The translations under genes and the position numbers were made by a program. The notes under the pieces were generated by a model. That model had not been told where the DNA came from. It saw only the letters and a program-made list of their open reading frames with translations, and made no database searches. A stretch of 64,000 nt of DNA from Aquipseudomonas alcaligenes NBRC 14159 (GTDB lineage: Bacteria > Pseudomonadota > Gammaproteobacteria > Pseudomonadales > Pseudomonadaceae): the NCBI RefSeq assembly GCF_000467105.1, contig NZ_BATI01000033.1, positions 22,699-86,698 on the forward strand, given 5' to 3'. This document shows, piece by piece, positions 1 through 7,310 of the stretch (the first letter of the stretch is position 1; every line of letters starts with the position of its first letter).

Positions 1-2
1 TC

Positions 3-365
3 GACGACTTCAGCCAGATCAACCGCCTGCATGGCCACGCCGAGGGCGACCGCGTGCTGCAGGCGCTGACCCAGCTGCTGCTGCTCAACCTGCGCCACCG
101 CGACCTGCTTTGCCGCCTGGCCGGTGATCGTTTCGTGGTGCTGTTACCCAATACCGGCGCACGCGAAGCGCAACTGCTGGCCGAGGAGCTGCGCCTGGCC
201 GTGGCGCACCTGGCGTACAAGGCCCGCGCCCATGGCGAGCGCCTGCAGCTGCAGGCCAGCACGGCCGCCGTGATGGCCCTGCAGGACGATGCCGATGGTC
301 TACTGCAACGCCTCAACCTGGCGCTGGCCAAGGCCAAGCAGCCGCCCTACGCGCACAGCGCCTGA
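3..365 (+). CDS. C-terminal part of a GGDEF-domain protein with a degenerate active site (5' end outside the window)
   Basis: The reading frame is already open at the left edge and ends at a TGA at 363-365, so only the last 120 codons are present. The first residues (DDFSQINRLHGHAEGDRVLQ) match the substrate-binding segment of GGDEF diguanylate cyclases, where D(x)DxFKxINDxxGHxxGD is usual. The GGDEF signature itself is replaced by AGDRF. By family knowledge, loss of the first Gly and the catalytic Glu normally abolishes cyclase activity, so this domain is probably a c-di-GMP or GTP sensor, or a regulatory remnant of a larger protein. The N-terminal domains cannot be seen. The AraC-type gene starts 10 bp downstream and may be cotranscribed. 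Confidence 0.8.
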   Translation, partial: DDFSQINRLHGHAEGDRVLQALTQLLLLNLRHRDLLCRLAGDRFVVLLPNTGAREAQLLAEELRLAVAHLAYKARAHGERLQLQASTAAVMALQDDADGLLQRLNLALAKAKQPPYAHSA

Positions 366-375
366 GGCCGCCGCC

Positions 376-1410
376 ATGACCCTGCCGACCGACTGGTACG
401 AATGCGACAGCCGCTTCATCCCCGGCCACTGGCAGCCGGCCGTGCTGCTCGACCTGGCCCTGTCGCGCGGTATCGACAGCCACCGCCTGCTGCGCGGCAG
501 CGGCCTGTTCCACGAGGACATCCTCAGCGGCCAGGCGCGCCTGAGCCCGCAGCAGTTCCTCTGCCTGATCGACAATGCGCGGCGCCTGCTCGAGGCCGAC
601 GACAGCAGCTTCCTGTTCGGTCAGCGTCTGCTGCCGGGGCACTACGGCCCGGCCAGCCATGCCCTGCAGCATGCCGCCGACCTGCGCCAGGCGCTGGACG
701 TGCTCGCCGACCAGCGCGCCCTGCTCAGCCCGCTGCTCAGCCCGCGCCTGCTGCTCGACGAGCAGTACCTGTACCTGTACTGGCTGGATAGCTGTGGCAT
801 CGGCGCCCAGCGGCGCTTCCTGCTGGAAGCCTCGTGCACCGCGCTGGTGGCCATGAGCCGCTGGCTGGCCGGCCAGGCCCTGCCCTGGCAATGCAGCTTC
901 AGCCACGCCCAGCCGCGCTACGTGGAACAGTACTGGGTACACCTGGGCGAGACGGTACGCTTCGACGCGCCGCTGGACCTGATGCGCCTGCCACGCGAGT
1001 ACTTGCACCAGCCCTGGCCCGGCGCCGCGCTCACCGCCGGGCGCGCCGCGCAGCAACAGGGCCTGGCGCAGCTCGATGCCCTGGGCTTTCGCGCTGGCCT
1101 GCTGGATCGCCTGTACAGCTACCTGCTGGCGCATATCCGCGAACCGCTGCAGCTGGAGGGCGTGGCCCTGGCCCTGGGCATGAGCGCCTCGACCCTCAAG
1201 CGCAAGCTGCAGAAGCACGGCACGCATTTCCAGGAACAGCTGGACCAGGCGCGCAAGCACGTCGCCCTGTACCTGTACCAGGTGCGCGGCTATGGCAACG
1301 AGGAAGTCGCCGCCTATCTGCAGTTCAACGACACCACCAATTTCCGCCGCTCGTTCAAGCGCTGGACCGGCCTGGTGCCGAGCCAGGCGCGGCAGATGTT
1401 CGGGCTGTAG
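376..1410 (+). CDS. AraC-family transcriptional regulator
   Basis: 344 residues. The N-terminal two thirds resemble the Arabinose_bd-type ligand domain of OruR/ArgR-like AraC regulators. The C-terminal ~100 residues hold two helix-turn-helix units: one around LEGVALALGMSASTLKRKLQ (about 255-275) and one around FNDTTNFRRSFKRWTG (about 315-332), the second carrying the strongly conserved FxxxxxFxRxFKRxxGxxPxxxR pattern. The ATG at 376 is chosen because translation from it gives a normal-length family member. The open frame continues upstream to 289, but that extension overlaps the GGDEF gene. A role in controlling the adjacent L-serine dehydratase is possible from position only; ligand and targets are unknown. 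Confidence 0.88.
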   Translation: MTLPTDWYECDSRFIPGHWQPAVLLDLALSRGIDSHRLLRGSGLFHEDILSGQARLSPQQFLCLIDNARRLLEADDSSFLFGQRLLPGHYGPASHALQHAADLRQALDVLADQRALLSPLLSPRLLLDEQYLYLYWLDSCGIGAQRRFLLEASCTALVAMSRWLAGQALPWQCSFSHAQPRYVEQYWVHLGETVRFDAPLDLMRLPREYLHQPWPGAALTAGRAAQQQGLAQLDALGFRAGLLDRLYSYLLAHIREPLQLEGVALALGMSASTLKRKLQKHGTHFQEQLDQARKHVALYLYQVRGYGNEEVAAYLQFNDTTNFRRSFKRWTGLVPSQARQMFGL

Positions 1411-1476
1411 CGCGGCGAAGGTCGGCAACTCGGGGTCGCATCCGCGACGGATCGCCGCAGGCTTAGGGTGTAAGCT

Positions 1477-1494
1477 TGTGACCATCCAGTCACA
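1477..1494 (+). promoter_or_regulatory. TGTGAC-N6-GTCACA dyad overlapping the sdaA ribosome-binding region
   Basis: A perfect 6-bp inverted repeat, TGTGAC/GTCACA with 6 bp between the arms, ends immediately before the AGGAG of sdaA. It resembles a CRP/Vfr half-site pair, but the TGTGA-to-TCACA spacing is 8 bp rather than the canonical 6, so Vfr binding is doubtful. It could be an operator for the neighbouring AraC-type regulator or a small hairpin masking the ribosome-binding site. Confidence 0.35.
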
Positions 1495-1504
1495 GGAGTA
1501 CCTC

Positions 1505-2881
1505 ATGGCCCTCGGCGTTTTCGACCTGTTCAAGATCGGCATCGGCCCCTCCAGCTCGCACACCGTGGGGCCGATGCGCGCCGCCGCGCGTTTCATCGAC
1601 GGGCTGCGGCGCGAGGGGCTGCTGGCAGCCACCGCCAGCCTCAAGGTCGAGCTGTACGGCTCGCTCGGCGCCACCGGCAAGGGCCACGGCAGCGACAAGG
1701 CCGTGCTGCTGGGCCTGGAGGGCGAGCAGCCGGACACGGTCGACACCGCCACCATCGACAGCCGCCTGGCCGCCCTGCGCGCCAGCGGCGAGCTGCAACT
1801 GGGCGGCGAGAAGACCATCCGCTTCGTCGAGAAGGAGCACCTGGCACTGATCAGGAAGCCCCTGGACTACCACCCCAACGGCATGATCTTCCGCGCCTTC
1901 GACGCCGCCGGCCTGCAGCTCCGCGCCCGCGAGTACTACTCGGTGGGCGGCGGCTTCGTGGTGGACGAGGAAGCGGCCGGCGCCGACCGCATCGTCGAGG
2001 ACCGCACCGAGCTGGCCTACCCCTTCAAGACCGCCAAGCAGCTGCTGGCGCTGTGCGCCGAGCACAACCTGTCGATCAGCCAGCTGATGCTGGCCAACGA
2101 GGCGGCCTGGCGCCCGGAGGCGGAGACCCGCGCCGGCCTGCTGAACATCTGGCAGGTGATGCAGGACTGCGTCACCGCCGGCTGCCGCAACGAGGGCACC
2201 ATGCCCGGCGGCCTCAAGGTACGCCGCCGCGCCGCCTCCCTGCATCGCCAGCTCAGCCAGAACCCCGAGGCCAGCCTGCGCGACCCGTTGACGGTGATGG
2301 ACTGGGTCAACCTCTACGCCCTGGCGGTCAACGAGGAGAATGCCAGCGGCGGCCGCGTGGTCACCGCGCCCACCAATGGCGCGGCCGGTATCGTGCCGGC
2401 GGTGCTGCACTACTACCGGCGCTTCGTGCCCGGCGCCAATGACGACGGGGTGGTGCGTTTCCTGCTCACCGCCGCGGCCATCGGCATTCTGTACAAGGAA
2501 AACGCCTCGATCTCCGGCGCCGAAGTCGGCTGCCAGGGCGAGGTCGGGGTGGCCTGTTCGATGGCCGCCGGGGCCCTGTGCGAAGTGCTGGGCGGAACCA
2601 TCCAACAGGTGGAGAACGCTGCCGAGATCGGCATGGAGCACAACCTGGGACTGACCTGCGACCCGGTCGGCGGGCTGGTCCAGGTGCCGTGCATCGAGCG
2701 CAACGCCATGGGCTCGATCAAGGCGATCAACGCCGCGCGCATGGCCCTGCGCGGCGATGGTCAGCACTTCATCTCGCTGGATCGGGTGATCCGCACCATG
2801 CGTGACACCGGCGCGGACATGAAGAGCAAGTACAAGGAAACCGCCAGGGGCGGCCTGGCGGTCAATATCATCGAGTGCTGA
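1505..2881 (+). CDS. sdaA: L-serine dehydratase (L-serine ammonia-lyase), iron-sulphur type
   Basis: 458 residues; converts L-serine to pyruvate and ammonia in the cytoplasm. The N-terminal beta domain begins FKIGIGPSSSHTVGPMRAA, the hallmark of single-chain (type 2) bacterial serine dehydratases. The alpha domain carries the cysteines of the oxygen-sensitive [4Fe-4S] centre in the contexts EVGCQGE, LTCDPVGG and VPCIERN. The chain ends in ...VNIIEC. In the Legionella enzyme, as I recall it, the terminal cysteine is the fourth cluster ligand, and the length here agrees. The ATG at 1505 is preceded by AGGAG at 7-8 nt. The open frame continues upstream to 1292 but overlaps the AraC gene. A perfect palindromic terminator follows 23 bp after the stop. 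Confidence 0.95.
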   Translation: MALGVFDLFKIGIGPSSSHTVGPMRAAARFIDGLRREGLLAATASLKVELYGSLGATGKGHGSDKAVLLGLEGEQPDTVDTATIDSRLAALRASGELQLGGEKTIRFVEKEHLALIRKPLDYHPNGMIFRAFDAAGLQLRAREYYSVGGGFVVDEEAAGADRIVEDRTELAYPFKTAKQLLALCAEHNLSISQLMLANEAAWRPEAETRAGLLNIWQVMQDCVTAGCRNEGTMPGGLKVRRRAASLHRQLSQNPEASLRDPLTVMDWVNLYALAVNEENASGGRVVTAPTNGAAGIVPAVLHYYRRFVPGANDDGVVRFLLTAAAIGILYKENASISGAEVGCQGEVGVACSMAAGALCEVLGGTIQQVENAAEIGMEHNLGLTCDPVGGLVQVPCIERNAMGSIKAINAARMALRGDGQHFISLDRVIRTMRDTGADMKSKYKETARGGLAVNIIEC

Positions 2882-2904
2882 GGCGCTGCACGACGTGCTC
2901 ATGA

Positions 2905-2928
2905 AAACGGAGGCCTAGGCCTCCGTTT
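2905..2928 (+). terminator. Perfect palindromic terminator after sdaA (bidirectional)
   Basis: A 24-bp perfect palindrome with core GGAGGCCTAGGCCTCC, flanked by A and T runs, lies between the convergent sdaA and ABC permease genes. It can act for both strands. The same core recurs in the terminator after bamD at 59523-59550. Confidence 0.85.
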
Positions 2929-2945
2929 CTGTACGCAGCTACCGC

Positions 2946-3707
2946 TCAGTGACGCAGCCGATAGCCGGTCCTGAAGATCCAGCTGACCACCGCCACACAG
3001 GCCAGCAGGAAGCCGCCGATCATGCCCAGGCTCAGCCCCAGGCTGACGTCGGCGACGCCGAAGAAGGCCCAGCGAAAGGCGCTGATCAGGTACACCACCG
3101 GGTTGAACAGGGTGATCTTCTGCCACAGCTCAGGGAGCATGCTGATCGAGTAGAAGCTGCCGCCGAGGAAGGCCAGCGGCGTGACGATCAGCGCCGGCAC
3201 GATCTGCAGCTTCTCCCAGCCATCGGCCCACACGCCGATGATGAAGCCGAACAGGCAGAAGGTGATGGCCGTCAGCACCAGCAGCGCCAGGGCCCAGAAC
3301 GGGTGGGCCAGTTCGAAATCGACGAACAGCATCGAGGTGAAGAAGATGATCAGGCCGAGGATCACCGACTTGGTCGCCGCCGCGCCGACATAGCCGACCA
3401 GGATCTCGAAGTAGGACACCGGCGCCGAGAGGATCTCGTAGATAGTCCCCGAGTACTTGGGCATGTAGATGCCGAACGAGGCGTTGCCGATGCTCTCGGT
3501 GAGCAGCGCCAGCATGATCAGGCCGGGCACGATGAAGGCGCCGTAGCTGACGCCGTGCACCTCGGTCATGCTGCTGCCGATGGCCGAGCCGAACACCACG
3601 AAGTACAGCGACGTGGAGATCACCGGGGTGGCGATGCTCTGCAGCAGGGTGCGCCAGGTGCGGGCCAGCTCGAACAGGTAGATGGCCTTGATGGCATAAA
3701 GGTTCAT
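2946..3707 (-). CDS. ABC-2 type transporter permease (YadH/NodJ-like)
   Basis: 253 residues with about six hydrophobic segments. It has the ABC-2 membrane-domain pattern (early FELARTWRTLLQSIATPVIS, central GLIMLALLTESIGNASFG, late TPLAFLGGSFYSISMLP). Such permeases form dimers in the inner membrane and export lipids, polysaccharides or drugs. The ATG at 3707 overlaps the end of the ATPase gene by 4 bp (ATGA), so the two are translationally coupled. The substrate cannot be read from sequence. Confidence 0.9.
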   Translation of the reverse strand: MNLYAIKAIYLFELARTWRTLLQSIATPVISTSLYFVVFGSAIGSSMTEVHGVSYGAFIVPGLIMLALLTESIGNASFGIYMPKYSGTIYEILSAPVSYFEILVGYVGAAATKSVILGLIIFFTSMLFVDFELAHPFWALALLVLTAITFCLFGFIIGVWADGWEKLQIVPALIVTPLAFLGGSFYSISMLPELWQKITLFNPVVYLISAFRWAFFGVADVSLGLSLGMIGGFLLACVAVVSWIFRTGYRLRH

Positions 3708-4636
3708 GCGCGCTCCTTGTCGTGCACCAGGCTGACGAAGATGTCCTCCAGCGAGCTTTCGCTGGACTGCAGGTCCTTGAAGTCGATGCCGTGCTGAGCC
3801 AGGTCCTTGAGCAGCTCGGCGATGCCGGTGTGCTCGTGCTGGGCGTCGAAGGTGAACACCAGGGCATGACCGTCGTCGGTCAGCTCCAGGCCATAGCTGG
3901 CCAGCTGCGCCGGCACGCTGGCCAGCGGGTGCTTGAGCTGCAGGGTCAGCTGCTTCTTGCCGAGCTTGTGCATCAGCACCTGCTTGTCCTCCACCAGGAT
4001 GATCTCGCCCTTGCGGATCACCCCGATGCGGTCGGCCATCTCCTCGGCTTCCTCGATGTAGTGGGTGGTGAGGATGATGGTCACGCCGCGCTCGCGCAGG
4101 CGCCGCACCATGTTCCACATGTCGCGGCGCAGCTCGACGTCGACGCCGGCGGTGGGCTCGTCGAGAAACAGGATCGACGGTTCGTGGCTCAATGCCTTGG
4201 CGATCATCACCCGGCGCTTCATGCCGCCGGACAGTTCGAAGATCTTGGCGTCGCGCTTGTCCCACAGCGACAGATCCTTGAGCAGCTGCTCCAGGTACTG
4301 TGGATCAGGTTTCTTGCCGAACAGACCGCGGCTGAACCTGACCGTGGCCCAGACCGTCTCGAACACGTCGTTGACCAGCTCCTGCGGTACCAGGCCGATG
4401 GCCGAGCGCGCGGCGCGGTAGTCGGCCTTGATATCAAAGCCGGCGACCCGCACCCGGCCCGCGCCGGGATTGACGATGCCGCAGATGATGCTGATCAGGG
4501 TGGTCTTGCCGGCGCCGTTGGGGCCCAGCAGGGCGAAGATCTCGCCTTTGCGGATCTCCAGATTGATGTGCTTGAGGGCGGAGTGACCGGACTTGTAGGT
4601 CTTGCTCAGGTTCTCGACCGCGATTACCGATTCCAC
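3704..4636 (-). CDS. ABC transporter ATP-binding protein (YadG-like)
   Basis: 310 residues from a GTG start at 4636, chosen because AAGGAG lies 5 nt upstream and the protein then begins at the first beta strand. Visible motifs are Walker A GPNGAGKTT (38-46), signature LSGGMKRRV, Walker B ILFLDEPTAGVD and the H-loop in TTHYIEEAEEMADRIG. The C-terminal ~80 residues after the nucleotide-binding domain are typical of the ABC-2 exporter ATPases YadG/CcmA/NatA. It pairs with the overlapping permease gene as an export system of unknown substrate. An upstream in-frame ATG at 4702 has no ribosome-binding site. Confidence 0.92.
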   Translation of the reverse strand: MESVIAVENLSKTYKSGHSALKHINLEIRKGEIFALLGPNGAGKTTLISIICGIVNPGAGRVRVAGFDIKADYRAARSAIGLVPQELVNDVFETVWATVRFSRGLFGKKPDPQYLEQLLKDLSLWDKRDAKIFELSGGMKRRVMIAKALSHEPSILFLDEPTAGVDVELRRDMWNMVRRLRERGVTIILTTHYIEEAEEMADRIGVIRKGEIILVEDKQVLMHKLGKKQLTLQLKHPLASVPAQLASYGLELTDDGHALVFTFDAQHEHTGIAELLKDLAQHGIDFKDLQSSESSLEDIFVSLVHDKERA

Positions 4637-4723
4637 GGCGGCTCCTTGGTCTGGCGGGAAAACAGCGATTGTAGAGCAGGAAGCATCACCATCGCTCGCC
4701 AAGCCTGACGCAACGGCCAGGTA

Positions 4724-5434
4724 TCAGCGGCGCTTGTTATGGGAACGCAGTTTGTAGCGGTCGCCGGGGTGGAGCAGGCGGGCGTAGCTGACCAGGTGTT
4801 CGTCCGACCAGGTGCGACGGATCATCGACAGGCAGGGCGCGGCCGGGTCGATGTCCAGCCAGGCGGCGGTCTGCGCGTCCACCAGCACGGCCTCGACCAC
4901 GTGCTCGACATCGGAGATCGGGCAGCTGGCCACCAGCACCTCGTTGGGCGTCTGCTGGCTGAAATCGCTGTCCAGGTAATGCGGCACCCAGCGCGGATTG
5001 ACGAAGCGGTCTTCCAGCTGGATCGGCACGCCGTCCTCGCGGTGCACCAGGATGCTGTGGAACACCTGGGCGCCCAGGCGCAGGCCGAGGCGCAGGGCCA
5101 CCTCGTCGTCGGCCGCCAGCGCCTCGCAGCGCAGCACGTCGTTGCTGTAGGCGTGGCCACGGCCGCGCACCTCGGCGGCGATGTTCATCACCTCGTGCAG
5201 CGAGGATTCGGCCTTGCGGTCGGTGACGAAGGTGCCGAGGCCGGCCTGGCGCACCAGGTAGCCCTGCTGCACCAGGTTGTTGATCGCCTTGTTGGCGGTC
5301 ATGCGGCTGACGGCGAAGTCGCGCGCCAGCTGCTCTTCCGGGGGAATCTGGTGGTGGACCGGGTAGGCGCCGCCGCGAATGCGTTCGAGCAGGAAGTCCT
5401 CGATGGCCTTGTAGCGCGGGGTGCTGCTGGTCAC
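4724..5434 (-). CDS. hutC: HutC, GntR-family repressor of histidine utilisation
   Basis: 236 residues from a GTG at 5434 with AAGGAG 7 nt upstream. The N-terminal winged helix (PRYKAIEDFLLERIRGG... SRMTANKAINNLVQQGYLVR) is GntR type; the rest is a UTRA ligand domain which in HutC binds urocanate, the inducer. It is the last gene of the leftward hut cluster, 183 bp beyond hutH, with a hairpin repeat block between them. Its expected operators are the two TGTATATACA palindromes between hutI and hutD. The open frame upstream of the GTG (to 5497) runs into the repeat block and is not used. Confidence 0.92.
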   Translation of the reverse strand: MTSSTPRYKAIEDFLLERIRGGAYPVHHQIPPEEQLARDFAVSRMTANKAINNLVQQGYLVRQAGLGTFVTDRKAESSLHEVMNIAAEVRGRGHAYSNDVLRCEALAADDEVALRLGLRLGAQVFHSILVHREDGVPIQLEDRFVNPRWVPHYLDSDFSQQTPNEVLVASCPISDVEHVVEAVLVDAQTAAWLDIDPAAPCLSMIRRTWSDEHLVSYARLLHPGDRYKLRSHNKRR

Positions 5435-5488
5435 GGTGGCTCCTTGGAATTGCCCGGTTGCGGCGGATGATAGCGGAGCTTGGCGCCC

Positions 5489-5571
5489 CTCTCCCACTGG
5501 TGGGAGAGAGGACGGGGCGGCCCGCGTAGGCCCAGCCCTCTCCCCAACCCTCTCCCGTGAACGGGAGAGGG
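5489..5571. repeat. Two GGGAGAGGG-type hairpin repeats between hutH and hutC
   Basis: Two inverted repeats stand in tandem: CTCTCCCA/TGGGAGAG (5489-5508, 4-nt loop) and CCCTCTCCCGT/ACGGGAGAGGG (5548-5571, 2-nt loop). This CCCTCTCCC...GGGAGAGGG motif is a common intergenic hairpin repeat in Pseudomonas and Xanthomonas genomes. Placed between hutH and hutC, it could attenuate transcription or stabilise the upstream mRNA and so set a lower HutC level. Confidence 0.8.
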
Positions 5572-5617
5572 GGCGGCCCGTCTGTCCCTTCAGTCCGTAG
5601 CACGCTTCTTTAGTACA

Positions 5618-7153
5618 TCAGCCCACCGACGGCAGCATCCCGGCCGGCAGCAACGGCGTCAGCACGCGCTCGGCGAGCAACTCGTCGGCGGCGGCGATGT
5701 CCGGGGCGAAGAAGCGGTCTTCGACGTAATAGGGCACCCTGGCACGCAGGAGCTCACGGGCCTGTTCCAGGGCCGGCGAGCTCTTCAGCCCCTCGCGGAA
5801 GTCCAGGCCCTGGCAGGCACCCAGCCACTCCACGGCGAGTACGCCACGGGTGTTGGCGGCCATGTCCCAGAGGCGCTTGCCGGCGTTCGGCGCCATCGAC
5901 ACATGGTCTTCCTGGTTGGCCGAAGTGGGCAGGCTGTCGACGCTGTGCGGGTGGGCCAGGGCCTTGTTGTCGCTGGCCAGGGCCGCGGCCGTGACCTGGG
6001 CGATCATGAAGCCCGAGTTGACCCCGCCATTGGCCACCAGGAAGGGCGGCAGCTGCGACATATGCTTGTCCATCATCAGCGAGATGCGTCGCTCGGACAG
6101 CGAGCCCATTTCCGCGATGGCCAGGGCGATATTGTCGGCAGCCATGGCCACCGGCTCGGCGTGGAAGTTGCCGCCGGAGATCACCTCGCCCTCGGCGGCG
6201 AACACCAGCGGGTTGTCCGACACCGCGTTGGCCTCCACCGCCAGCACCTCGGCGGCCTGGCGCAGTTGGGTCAGGCAGGCACCCATCACCTGCGGCTGGC
6301 AGCGCAGCGAATAGGGGTCCTGCACCTTGTCGCAGGCGGCGTGGGAGCGGCCGACTTCGCTGCTGGCGCCGAGCAGGTGGCGGTAGGTGGCGGCCGCGTC
6401 GATCTGGCCTTTCTGCCCACGGGCGGCATGGATGCGCGCATCGAAGGGCGCCCGCGAGCCCAGCGCCGCTTCCACGGTGAGGGCGCCGCAGACGCTGGCG
6501 GCGGCGTACAGGTCCTCGGCCTCGAACAACCCGCGCAGGGCGTAGGCGGTGGACACCTGGGTGCCGTTGAGCAGGGCCAGGCCCTCCTTGGCGGCCAGGG
6601 TCATCGGCTCCAGGCCGGCGATGGCCAGCGCCTCGGTCGCCGGCAGCCACTCACCTTTATGCCGCGCCTGGCTTTCCCCCAGAAGAACGAGCGACATATG
6701 CGCCAGCGGCGCCAGATCGCCGGAGGCGCCCACCGAGCCTTTCAGCGGGATATGCGGATAGACCTCGGCGTTGACCAGGGCGATCAGCGCCTCGATCACC
6801 TTGCGCCGGATACCGGAGAAGCCACGCGCCAGGCTGTTGATCTTGAGCAGCATGATCAGCCGCACCATGGCATCACTCAGCGGCTCGCCGATGCCGGCGG
6901 CATGCGACAGCACCAGCGAACGCTGCAGCTTCTCCAGGTCGGCGGTGGCGATGCGGGTCGAGGCCAGCAGGCCGAAACCGGTGTTGATGCCGTAGGCGGT
7001 GCGGCCCTCGGCGATGATCTGGTTGACGCAGGCGACGCTGGCGTCGATGGCCTCATGGGCCGCGGCGTCCAGGGTCAGGTGCACGGGCGCCTGGTAGGCG
7101 GCGCGCAGATTGGCCAGGGTCAGCTGGCCGGGTTTCAGGTTCAGCGTATTCAT
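5618..7153 (-). CDS. hutH: Histidine ammonia-lyase
   Basis: 511 residues; deaminates L-histidine to trans-urocanate, the first step of the pathway. The Ala-Ser-Gly triad that cyclises to the MIO cofactor is at 143-145 within GSVGASGDLAPLAHM, the same numbering as the P. putida enzyme. Further family motifs are YGINTGFG (54-61) and QDPYSLRCQP. The ATG at 7153 is chosen because the protein then starts MNTLNLKPGQLTL as in relatives; the extension to 7270 would run into the repeat element. It lies downstream of hutU, separated by a MITE-like repeat, so cotranscription must read through that element. Confidence 0.97.
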   Translation of the reverse strand: MNTLNLKPGQLTLANLRAAYQAPVHLTLDAAAHEAIDASVACVNQIIAEGRTAYGINTGFGLLASTRIATADLEKLQRSLVLSHAAGIGEPLSDAMVRLIMLLKINSLARGFSGIRRKVIEALIALVNAEVYPHIPLKGSVGASGDLAPLAHMSLVLLGESQARHKGEWLPATEALAIAGLEPMTLAAKEGLALLNGTQVSTAYALRGLFEAEDLYAAASVCGALTVEAALGSRAPFDARIHAARGQKGQIDAAATYRHLLGASSEVGRSHAACDKVQDPYSLRCQPQVMGACLTQLRQAAEVLAVEANAVSDNPLVFAAEGEVISGGNFHAEPVAMAADNIALAIAEMGSLSERRISLMMDKHMSQLPPFLVANGGVNSGFMIAQVTAAALASDNKALAHPHSVDSLPTSANQEDHVSMAPNAGKRLWDMAANTRGVLAVEWLGACQGLDFREGLKSSPALEQARELLRARVPYYVEDRFFAPDIAAADELLAERVLTPLLPAGMLPSVG

Positions 7154-7167
7154 GTTCTGTCTTCCAC

Positions 7168-7310
7168 AGAGCGTGTTCAAAGTCTCGCGAGCTAGAGCCA
7201 AAGGGTGGCGCAAATGGCTGAGGACGCGGAGTTTACGAGCGGTAAATGAGCAGTCCGAAGCCATTTGCAACGCCGTTTGGCCGACGCGCAGCAGGCTTTG
7301 GACATGCTCT
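7168..7310. repeat. MITE-like element, copy 1 (hutU-hutH gap)
   Basis: A 143-bp element bounded by imperfect inverted termini: AGAGCGTGTTCAAAGTCT on the left, and AGAGCATGTCCAAAGCCT as the complement of the right end (15 of 18 match). Inside is a perfect 10-bp inverted repeat, GCAAATGGCT (7210-7219) with AGCCATTTGC (7259-7268), enclosing TTTACGAGCGGTAAA. It has no coding capacity. The right end provides the last base of the hutU stop codon. A second copy with related ends and different interior is at 30940-31076. No clear target-site duplication was seen. Confidence 0.75.

Noticed and set aside
1477..1494. CRP/Vfr site before sdaA
   Set aside because: TGTGA and TCACA are separated by 8 rather than 6 bp and overlap the ribosome-binding region; kept only as an unassigned dyad.
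313..1818. A 501-codon minus-strand open frame opposite the AraC and sdaA genes
   Set aside because: It is antisense to two well-supported genes, has low-complexity Ala/Arg/Gln composition and no family features; it is a shadow of high-GC codon use.
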